DNA of 34,043 nucleotides from DSWT01 sp035415725 (GTDB lineage: Bacteria; Chloroflexota; Anaerolineae; B4-G1; SLSP01): the NCBI GenBank assembly GCA_035415725.1, contig DAOOGN010000039.1:1-34043 (forward strand), written 5' to 3'. The notes beneath the pieces are model-generated. The model was given only the letters and a program-made list of their open reading frames with translations, had not been told where the DNA came from and did no database searches. The position numbers and the translations under genes are program-made. Shown in pieces: positions 1 to 7,300 of this stretch. How positions within the stretch are numbered: position 1 is the stretch's first letter; each line of letters starts with the position of its first letter.

Positions 1-71
1 CTTACCATTTTACACCACTTTGCGCTACTTTAGTCAGAGCGTTGATAAGCCCTATGATCAAGATAGGGTGG

Positions 72-99
72 TTGACAATTTGCATAAGCCTGTTATAAT
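72..99 (+). promoter_or_regulatory. Near-consensus sigma70 promoter of the cold-shock/RRM unit
   Basis: TTGACA at 72-77 and TATAAT at 94-99 are separated by 16 nt, so both hexamers match the housekeeping sigma consensus exactly. Transcription would start near 106, giving a leader of about 130 nt before the cold-shock start codon. A small hairpin (CCCTAT 50-55 with ATAGGG 63-68) lies just upstream of the -35 box and could be an operator or the tail of an upstream unit. Confidence 0.8.
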
Positions 100-130
100 T
101 TTCTACATGTGAGTAAGATTCCAAGTTCTA

Positions 131-171
131 AAAAATAGGCCTGGACTTTTTACAAATCCAGGCCTATTTTT
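131..171 (+). terminator. Perfect 15-bp hairpin ending in U-tract, in csp leader
   Basis: Arms 131-145 and 157-171 are perfect reverse complements around an 11-nt loop, and the 3' arm ends in five T residues. This is the form of an intrinsic terminator. It lies only about 25 nt after the predicted start of the strong promoter at 72-99 and about 60 nt before the cold-shock start. It is therefore either an attenuator in the csp leader or the end of a very short RNA. It could also close a gene located before the window, but a promoter sits between. Confidence 0.7.
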
Positions 172-234
172 CAAGGGCGATGGGGGTCTTGCACAAAAAA
201 ATTTAGTTTGTTTGATTTGAAAGGAAGAAGAACT

Positions 235-450
235 GTGAGCAATCGGGAATTTGGAACTGTGAAGTGGTTCAATGGAGCAAAAGGCTACGGCTTTATCTCG
301 CGTGAAGGCCAAGACGATGTTTTCGTCCATTATTCTGCCATTCAGGTGGAAGGCTTCAAGACATTGGATGAAGGTCAGCGCGTCGAGTTTTCCGTTGAAC
401 AAGGGCCGAAAGGCTTGCAAGCCACCAACGTCGTCCTTGCAAAGGAGTAG
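235..450 (+). CDS. Cold-shock domain protein (CspA family)
   Basis: A 71-residue single cold-shock domain protein that binds single-stranded RNA/DNA and melts RNA secondary structure. The RNP1-like KGYGFISRE and RNP2-like VFVHYSAI motifs are both present, and the length is normal for the family. I start it at GTG 235 rather than an upstream TTG at 208, because AAGGAAG (221-227) is well placed before the GTG and family members begin just before the GTVKWFN motif. It is followed 6 nt later by an RRM protein whose ribosome-binding site overlaps this stop codon, so the two are probably co-transcribed and translationally linked. The hairpin in the leader suggests regulation by attenuation. Confidence 0.93.
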   Translation: MSNREFGTVKWFNGAKGYGFISREGQDDVFVHYSAIQVEGFKTLDEGQRVEFSVEQGPKGLQATNVVLAKE

Positions 451-456
451 GGAACC

Positions 457-819
457 ATGGTAAAGAAAATCTACGTTGGCAACATGAGTTACGATACAAC
501 GGAAAGCGCTCTCCGTGAGTTGTTTGCTACACACGGCGAGGTTGTCTCCGTGAATGTGGTCACCGATCGTGAAACCGGGCGACCGCGTGGCTTTGCTTTT
601 GTTGAAATGGCCACTGATGCCGCGGCAAACGCCGCTATTGCCGCCTTGGATGGGCAGTCGCTGGATGGTCGTACCCTCAAGGTGAACGAGGCCCGTCCAC
701 TTGCCCCGCGGGGCGAAGACCGCTTTTATGGCGGCGGTGGCCGTGGCGCCGGCGGGGGTCGCTCCCGCGGTGATAGTGATCGTGGTCGCCGTGATCGCCG
801 TGATCGCGGTGAATGGTAG
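457..819 (+). CDS. RRM-domain RNA-binding protein with Gly/Arg-rich tail
   Basis: A 120-residue protein with one RNA recognition motif: RNP2 KIYVGNM near residues 4-10 and RNP1 RGFAFVEM near 44-51. It is followed from about residue 85 by a low-complexity tail rich in Gly, Arg and Asp. The layout matches cyanobacterial-type Rbp proteins, several of which are cold-induced; that role here is inferred from the family and from the cold-shock gene immediately upstream. AAGGAG at 440-445 serves as ribosome-binding site and overlaps the end of the csp gene. The tail is encoded by short tandem repeats of CGTGATCGC type, so its length may vary between strains. Confidence 0.92.
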   Translation: MVKKIYVGNMSYDTTESALRELFATHGEVVSVNVVTDRETGRPRGFAFVEMATDAAANAAIAALDGQSLDGRTLKVNEARPLAPRGEDRFYGGGGRGAGGGRSRGDSDRGRRDRRDRGEW

Positions 820-1273
820 TTCGACCAGCCCCAAAATCAGGTCGTAAATAACCCCCATCATCCTGTCACGAATTGCACGAATGGACACGATTGGTTCTTC
901 AGAAGATTTTGCGTGATTGAGATAAAAACTAGCCACGAATTGTACGAATTTACACAAAAAGTAACAAGAAATTAGTGAAAATTCGTGTCATTTGTGGTAA
1001 AAGCCAAAACCGTTTTTAATCGTCGTGCCAGTCCTCAGAGAGCCAAAAGCTTGTGAAGTTCGTGCAGTTCGTGACGAAAGATCAAGTCCCAACATAGACA
1101 ATGGCAATGTCAGGCGGACGCTTTCGCTTCCAGACTGCATATTTTACATAATATATATAGTCGGAAGATGAAATGGGGAGAAAACAGGCACTATCTTGCC
1201 TTTTCTTCAGCGGTTGTAGATGAGACTGCTTACGCGTTGAAATTCCATCGCTTGGCGACTGATTTCCTCAAAA
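820..1273. repeat. Gene-free stretch with nested CACGAAT inverted repeats
   Basis: No convincing gene. Four copies of a CACGAATT-GCACGAAT-like motif occur as nested inverted repeats. The outer arms 865-881 and 1059-1075 match at 16 of 17 positions when inverted. The inner arms 933-951 and 979-997 match at 15 of 19. The remainder is AT-rich around 1138-1160. The structure could be a dispersed intergenic repeat or a folded RNA; there is no U-tract to make it a simple terminator. Confidence 0.6.
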
Positions 1274-1663
1274 CTATCGGGCTATCCTCACCCGACGTTT
1301 CAGGTTTTTGCCCCACCGATCTTCTTTGAGCAACGTAGCGTCCTGCCCTGAGAGCGCATCCAGCGGCGCCGATAACACTCGTTCATTCTCATCGGCGAGA
1401 TGCCGGGACGCCACCAACATTCGAAATTCCTCGCGCTCTTGTTCGAGATGCTGTTGTTCTTGTTCGAGCGTATTATGCCATACCTGCAATTCTTTTTGCC
1501 ATATTTCAAGTTCAACGTGCTTTTCTTTTAGGGTGTGTTGTTCTTCCGCCAGCGTCAGGCGTTGTTTAATGACTGTGCCGCGTTCCCTCCATAAATAAAC
1601 GGAGAACAGCACAGCTAACAGAAACAATACCGCGCCGGCAAGAAACATGAGCGCATCAAACAC
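1274..1663 (-). CDS. Small membrane-anchored coiled-coil protein, unknown function
   Basis: A 129-residue protein with one N-terminal membrane helix (about residues 5-25), then a heptad-rich Glu/Gln/Leu coiled coil (about 35-85) and a basic C-terminus. I recognise no family. Start codon is GTG 1663, supported by TAGGAG ending 7 nt before it. The topology suggests a bitopic inner-membrane protein with a cytoplasmic coiled coil, but nothing identifies a partner. It is separated by about 150 nt from elp3 and does not look like part of that unit. Confidence 0.72.
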   Translation of the reverse strand: MFDALMFLAGAVLFLLAVLFSVYLWRERGTVIKQRLTLAEEQHTLKEKHVELEIWQKELQVWHNTLEQEQQHLEQEREEFRMLVASRHLADENERVLSAPLDALSGQDATLLKEDRWGKNLKRRVRIAR

Positions 1664-1734
1664 AAATAACTCCTAATAGCGGCTCAGACTGCTATTATTG
1701 CTGTCTGGGATTGACGCAGGAAGTTTCTTTTGCA

Positions 1735-1775
1735 GGGGAGTGTAGCGGGCGGCGAAGTCGGCCGCTACACTCCCC
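1735..1775. repeat. 14-bp perfect inverted repeat (hairpin)
   Basis: Arms 1735-1748 and 1762-1775 are perfect reverse complements (GGGGAGTGTAGCGG and its complement) with a 13-nt loop. T-rich sequence follows only on the plus strand, while both neighbouring genes are on the minus strand, so it is not an orthodox terminator for elp3. It may be a REP-like palindrome or a structured 3' end. Confidence 0.6.
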
Positions 1776-1811
1776 TCTTTTCACCTTTTTCTCCATTATA
1801 TCTGCTATTTT

Positions 1812-3434
1812 CTACAATGCACGAAGCATATACAAGTTGCCCGTGGTAAAGCCGCGCGCACGATAGTACGGCCGTGTGCCGACGGCTGCAATGACGGCAA
1901 GCTGGCGGAATCCGGCCTTCCACGCCGTTTCAGCAGCCGCGGCGAGCAATTGTGTTCCCAATCCGTGATGTTGCGCTGCCGCGCCACGCTGTCCTAGTGC
2001 CTGCGCCTGTCCGTAGACATGCAGTTCGCGCACCAGCGCTGCCTCGCGGATTTCGGGGAGAGGCAGTTCATCCCGCGGCGCTGCCGGCAACGAGAGCCGG
2101 AGAAAAGCGGCCAGTTGCCCTGTCGAAGTGAGATACTGTAAGAAATACTCCTGGGTGGCGTCGGTGGCATAGGAAAGCACCTCCAGGGAGAGCGTGCCCA
2201 GCGTCGCATCTTTTTCCGCAGCAATTTCCTGCCCCCGCACCTCACGGCAGCGAATGCAGTGGCAGGCAAGTGCACGTTGTTGCATCTGTGTCTGTACAAT
2301 CTGTCGCAGGTTGCTCTTGGTGGTCCCGGCGACGATATAATGCGCTGGAATATCGCGCATCAGGCGATTGATCCGACTGTAGGGCTGAACGAGCGCCTTG
2401 CACTGCACCAATAACTCGATCAATGTTTCCTCAGAATAGGGCGTATATTGGCCTTGCTGCCAGAGAGTATATAAATCTGTTCCTTCGAGCAGTGCTGTAG
2501 GGTAGATTTTCAATTCATCAGGGCGTAATGCCGGATCGTCCCACAACCGCGCGAAATCAGCCAGATCTGAGGCAGGGGTCGCGCCGTAAAGGTTGGGCAT
2601 CCAGTGCAACACAATCTTGAATCCGCCGAGCCGTAGCAGGCGCATAGCGTGCCGGATATCGGCGACTGTGTGGCCGCGACGATTAAGTGTCAAAATGGCA
2701 TCGTCGAAACTTTGCGCGCCAACCTGAACTTTCGTCACCCCCTGACGACGTAATGCCAGCACTTCCTCCGGTGTTATCCAATCAGGACGTGTCTCTACCA
2801 CCAAACCTACATTGCGATGGATTGCTGTTTCATTGCGTTCAAGCGCCTCGTCGAGGGTGGCCGATTCCGTTTCGTTCATCGCGTCAAAGCAGCGGCGCAA
2901 AAACCGCTGTCGGTATTCCTGGGGATAAGCAGACCAGGTTCCACCCAGGATCAACAATTCCACTTTGTCTGTGGCATGACCGAGGGCTTCCAGCGAGCGG
3001 ATGCGCACATGGGTTTGAGCGTAAGGATCGTAGTCATTCTGTAGCGCACGTAAGACGCCGGGTTCGCCATCAAGGTAACTCTTGGGCGCTGTACGTTGAT
3101 CCGGGCAGAAGATGCAGGTGCCGGGGCATGGATAGGGTTCCGTCAAGACTGCTACAGGTGCAACGCCAGAGATGGTTCGCACGGGACGCCCGCGCAGGCG
3201 ACGTTCCACGCGCTTGTCTGGCTCAAGCGCCCCACCCTCGACCAGACGCTGATAAGCATCCAGCAGTTGGGATTTGGCATACGTGCCATTGGCGCTCGAA
3301 TAGCGGCGCAATAGCGGTGTAATATCGCTGTCTTCAGCCGGTAGATCACGTATGGCCTGCAACAGGTTCAGGATATTCTCGCGCTCGTGCGCTTGAGCCA
3401 AATCGATTGTTTCAGGTACCCCACCCTTTACCAT
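1812..3434 (-). CDS. elp3: Elp3-type radical SAM / GNAT tRNA-U34 modification enzyme
   Basis: A 540-residue stand-alone bacterial Elp3. In characterised homologues the radical-SAM and acetyltransferase domains use acetyl-CoA to carboxymethylate C5 of the wobble uridine (cm5U34) in certain tRNAs. The radical-SAM cluster motif C103-x3-C107-x2-C110 (YPCPGTCIFCPDQ) is intact. The C-terminal GNAT domain has the acetyl-CoA loop HGLGTQLL and ends in the typical PYYRARGF motif. I chose ATG 3434 over a TTG one codon earlier because a -10-like TATAAT lies 8 nt before it, which would make the message leaderless. It is divergent from a Trm9-like methyltransferase, the eukaryotic homologue of which acts on the Elp3 product. 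No other Elongator subunit is present, as expected for bacteria. Confidence 0.93.
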   Translation of the reverse strand: MVKGGVPETIDLAQAHERENILNLLQAIRDLPAEDSDITPLLRRYSSANGTYAKSQLLDAYQRLVEGGALEPDKRVERRLRGRPVRTISGVAPVAVLTEPYPCPGTCIFCPDQRTAPKSYLDGEPGVLRALQNDYDPYAQTHVRIRSLEALGHATDKVELLILGGTWSAYPQEYRQRFLRRCFDAMNETESATLDEALERNETAIHRNVGLVVETRPDWITPEEVLALRRQGVTKVQVGAQSFDDAILTLNRRGHTVADIRHAMRLLRLGGFKIVLHWMPNLYGATPASDLADFARLWDDPALRPDELKIYPTALLEGTDLYTLWQQGQYTPYSEETLIELLVQCKALVQPYSRINRLMRDIPAHYIVAGTTKSNLRQIVQTQMQQRALACHCIRCREVRGQEIAAEKDATLGTLSLEVLSYATDATQEYFLQYLTSTGQLAAFLRLSLPAAPRDELPLPEIREAALVRELHVYGQAQALGQRGAAAQHHGLGTQLLAAAAETAWKAGFRQLAVIAAVGTRPYYRARGFTTGNLYMLRAL

Positions 3435-3442
3435 CAAGGGTT

Positions 3443-3473
3443 ATTATATCACAGGATTGAGTCCTCCAGTCAA
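3443..3473 (-). promoter_or_regulatory. Predicted leaderless promoter of elp3
   Basis: On the minus strand, TTGACT (3473-3468) and TATAAT (3448-3443) are 19 nt apart. The -10 box ends 8 nt before ATG 3434, so transcription would begin at or within two bases of the start codon. No Shine-Dalgarno sequence fits this start. Confidence 0.55.
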
Positions 3474-3500
3474 CTTTTATCTCCTATTCCCTGCCCCTTT

Positions 3501-3520
3501 CCCCCGCGTTGGTGCGGGGG
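3501..3520. repeat. GC-rich palindrome between divergent promoters
   Basis: CCCCCGC (3501-3507) and GCGGGGG (3514-3520) form a 7-bp stem with a 6-nt loop. It lies between the -35 boxes of elp3 and the methyltransferase. It could be a shared operator site or a transcriptional insulator; there is no adjacent U-tract. Confidence 0.5.
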
Positions 3521-3532
3521 AGCAGTTACAGC

Positions 3533-3560
3533 TTGTCACTTACACGGGCCAGATTATACT
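3533..3560 (+). promoter_or_regulatory. Predicted leaderless promoter of the methyltransferase
   Basis: TTGTCA (3533-3538) and TATACT (3555-3560) have 16-nt spacing. The -10 box ends 7 nt before ATG 3568, placing the transcript start on or next to the start codon. Confidence 0.5.
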
Positions 3561-3567
3561 ATGTCCT

Positions 3568-4293
3568 ATGCGCACGGAAGTTATGAATTTATTGAATGCT
3601 CTGAATCATAAATTCTATGCTGAACTCGCCGGTGTATTTGCCGCGTCCAGAGGGACCACCGAACCGGGACTGGAACGTATCTGTGCGACTATCCGACCTG
3701 GTGCGAGTGTGCTCGATTTGGGATGTGGACAGGGGCGGGTGGCGACCATGCTGCCGGCAGGATGTCGCTACGTGGGGATGGATTTCTCCGCCGAGATGTT
3801 GGCACAGTTCCGACCGGGAGCGGATTCTGATCAACTGGAGGATACGCGTGTTGCTGTGCAGTTTGTGATCGGTGATCTGCTTGATCCAGAATGGCCCACG
3901 CAGATAGTCGGGGCTTATGATTGGATCATCTTGCGCGCCGTCTTGCAGCATATCCCCGGCATGGCCCGGCGACAGGAGGTTGTCAAACGCGCTGCCGGAT
4001 TGCTTGCGCCCCAGGGAAGAATCCTCATCGCTAACTGGCAATTCCTCGACAGTGAGCGCTTGCGCCGCCGACTTGTGTCATGGGAGGTCATCGGTTTGAC
4101 CGGGGATGATATTGAGTGCGGCGATTATCTCCTCGACTGGCAACGTGAGGGATACGGCATCCGCTACGTCCATCTGGTGACTGAAGGTGAAACTGCCACC
4201 CTCGCTGCAACCGCCGGTTTACAAATCGAAACACTTTTCCGCGCTGATGGGCATCACAACAACTTGACACTTTACGCTGTACTGCATATCTGA
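3568..4293 (+). CDS. Trm9-like SAM-dependent methyltransferase
   Basis: A 241-residue class I methyltransferase with SAM motif I VLDLGCGQG (about 48-56). Beyond the generic fold, three stretches resemble Trm9/ABH8-type tRNA methyltransferases as I remember them: an N-terminal FYAELAGVFAASR (compare the Trm9 YDEIASHFSQTR region), a D-x-L-x-D-W element at 186-191 (compare DVFVPW), and RYVHLVTEGE at 199-208 followed by a short C-terminal strand (compare RYYHLYREGEL). Eukaryotic Trm9 methylates cm5U34 to mcm5U34 after Elongator. The divergent elp3 makes a similar role here attractive, but it is inference; no Trm112 partner is encoded nearby. I chose ATG 3568 because an upstream in-frame start at 3457 would translate through the promoter region. 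A general small-molecule methyltransferase remains possible. Confidence 0.8.
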   Translation: MRTEVMNLLNALNHKFYAELAGVFAASRGTTEPGLERICATIRPGASVLDLGCGQGRVATMLPAGCRYVGMDFSAEMLAQFRPGADSDQLEDTRVAVQFVIGDLLDPEWPTQIVGAYDWIILRAVLQHIPGMARRQEVVKRAAGLLAPQGRILIANWQFLDSERLRRRLVSWEVIGLTGDDIECGDYLLDWQREGYGIRYVHLVTEGETATLAATAGLQIETLFRADGHHNNLTLYAVLHI

Positions 4294-4320
4294 TGGTCTC
4301 TCGATGACTTCAGAGAAGCG

Positions 4321-7300
4321 TCATTGTATTCCCCTAACCTGATAAATCGTCGATAGTTCGTCCTCGTATACCGGCTCCAACCAGCCCTGTTCTCTCATTG
4401 TTTGAAATTTGGGCAGCCCCTCAGGAAACATATAGGCTTTTTCATACGGGCCGAGGATGACATATTGTACATTATAGCGTTCCAAAATTGCCAGCGCCTG
4501 CGTGGCATCCAGGGTGTTATAAAAGTAGCGGATGTCCGCCTGACGCGCTTCGACGGTGCCAGCGGGCATGGTCATCCGCTGTTGTACCGAGTGCCAGCGC
4601 CATGCTGCTACCACAGGCAATCCCGTGTAAACCGAGATCCGCCCACCCCAGAGATACTCGGCTCTCCCTTGCCCTTCGATGATAGTAGGAGACCCGGCGA
4701 CATTTTCTTGCAGCCACCGGATCACCCGATCATCTGCTACCAGTGGAATAGCGACGTCTTGCTCATACTGGGTGGCATAGGGCAAAAATGCCATCCCATC
4801 CAGTGTATGAGGCGCCTCCATGGCCCAACGATAGCGGACCTTCGCCGGAATCGCCAAAACGGGATACATCGCGGTGGCGGCCAGAATGATCACCAGGATG
4901 CCTGATACAACATCGCTGACAGAATAAGGTATCCGGGCCATAAAAGTTTCTTGTTCAGCGCGATAACTGTGGATCGCATAATAGATGATGCGTTCGGCGG
5001 CGACGGCAGCGCTTACGCCAAGCAACATCCACACCTGCAAATAGAACTTGAACACCGTGTTCATTCTGCTGATGTCGCCTTCCAGGACGAAAACTTCCAC
5101 CAACAGACTCAGTGCCAACGCTGCACCCACCCACGTCCACAACACGCGATCACGGGGCGTACTCTGGGGACTCAGGATCAGGAGTGCGGCTAGCACCCCC
5201 AGAGGGATCACAATCCAGACCACCGTAACACCGACGATGAGCAGTACCAGCGCTAAGATCGCCATACCGAGCAAAGCCATGCCCAACGGCAACCACACAT
5301 GGCTATCCTTTTCCTCCCGAAGATGGTGAAATAGCGCCTGCCCGCGTACTACACCAAGTACAACGATGGGGAAGAGAAACTGTCCGTGCATGACCAGATA
5401 AATGCCAAGGGGGGTGTGTGATCCTTTCCACATATCAAAGGAGTTATAGGCTGCTGCATAGTTCGCCGTGAAAGGTCGAAAGAGCAGTTCACCCAAAAGG
5501 ATGAACAACACCGGGGTGAGCCATTTGTAGTAGGGGAAGATAGGTTTCGATACATTTTCGGCTATGTTTTCCCCGGCGTTGTCTTCACTCTTACTTTCTG
5601 TTCCTGAGTGATGGCCGGCATTATTGAAGAAGGTCAACAGCGGTGCTACGCTCATTAACACCAAATACGTCGGCCAATCCCAGGTATTGGTTGTTTTCAG
5701 TGCGCCTGTAATCAGACCGGCAAGGATAAACGTCGGCAAGGGATACGGCAGACAGCGTCGAAGGTGGGCAAGTAGTGAACGTTTGGTGCTGGCGGGCGGC
5801 GGCTCTGCGCCAATGCCCCATTGCAGCGCAATCGCTAAGGCTACCTGGGTCAACGGAAACGCCATCATGTGCGCGTGCAAATCCGCGTATAAGAAGGTAA
5901 AGGCTGGGAATTCGTTGATGGCGCCGACTTCCCCTTCTGCATAGGGAATCAGGCGCGTCGCATTCCAATACCACCACTCCGGGTGGAATGCCAGGGATGC
6001 GCCATGCACGACCACCTTCCACAGTCCGACGAGCGCCGAGACCACCGCCGGATAACCGGGGATGAGGCTATCAAAGTGCACATTGCCGACTTCCTCAAGC
6101 CCTGTAAACAACAAACGCAGATTACCTAGATTGCCCAGCACCAACACGAACAACGTCCCCAACACTCCCGCACGCTGCCCGCGTTTGGCATCACCGCCGG
6201 CCAGGTTGCCGGCAATGATATACGCCCCCACCCCGGTCATCGCGTAGAGTGCAGGCACGGCCAGATTGTAGGCGATACTCGGTACAATCCCCAATGCTTT
6301 GCTCAGCGATCCGATCATCACAAAGCCAAAGTAGTAGTAGTTCATTGTGCCGCCGGCGAACCAGGGATCGTAAGGCGGAAACCACGTCGACTTGATGACG
6401 GCATTGAGATAGGCAAAATCCATTGGCTTTTCGCCGCCGGCCACGGGATGCCACAAATCGGGATTGAGGTAACGCACATAGACCCAAGAGAGATAGAGCA
6501 CCGCGAAGATGATTTCCACATACAGAATGTCGCGTCGGTGCTCTCGAAGGTAAGTGCGAAAAACATCCCGACGTTTGTACACAAACAGGCCGGAGACCAA
6601 GGCCCAGAAAAAGAACACGGCCCACAGGAGCCATCTTGTGTGGGGAAGAAGATGCAGGCTCGATAATAACCAGGCGCAATAGGACCATGCCAGCAGCCCT
6701 ACAACGCGCGCCAACCCATATCCACGATCACGCAGCGCAGGGAAAGCATAGTACAACCAGGGGAAGGCGACAACGCCCAGCGCCGTCAGCATCATCCACC
6801 AAATGATGACCGATAAAATCTGCACGCGATTTTGCGGTGCATTGCGGTTGAAAAGTTGTGACCAGGTTCCGCCACTCTCCTGCTCGGCGCGCATACGTGG
6901 TGTCATCAACAGCGTGGGGTTGTGGCTGCTTTTGTTGCGTGTGGCCTCGAGGGGTGTCATCCACTGCACATGGTCCAACAAAGACGACGGCAGCAGAGCT
7001 TCGGCGCGGGCGCGGGAATAGGCCGGCGTCTTGGCAAAGATGAGCACCGTCGGATGATCATAGACACTGAAGGCTTCCTCGGCCGGCGGATATTCAATCT
7101 GGCATGGGCGCGCGTTGGTATAACGCGGCTCCATCAAAGCAAAAGGTATCTCCTGATCGGGGAACTGGCACGGTCCCAGCGTTGGATAGGAGACGAACTC
7201 CGCCAGCAGTTCAAAACCCAGACTGCCGTTGAACAACGCCTCGTAATAGGCCGTGGTGAACGGGTAGCGCAGCGGCAAGCGGGGAATTGAAGCGTACAAG

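Noticed and set aside
103..957. 284-codon minus-strand frame opposite the cold-shock and RRM genes
   Set aside because: It is antisense to two clear genes, has low-complexity Ala/Thr runs created by the RRM tail, and no ribosome-binding site or family resemblance.
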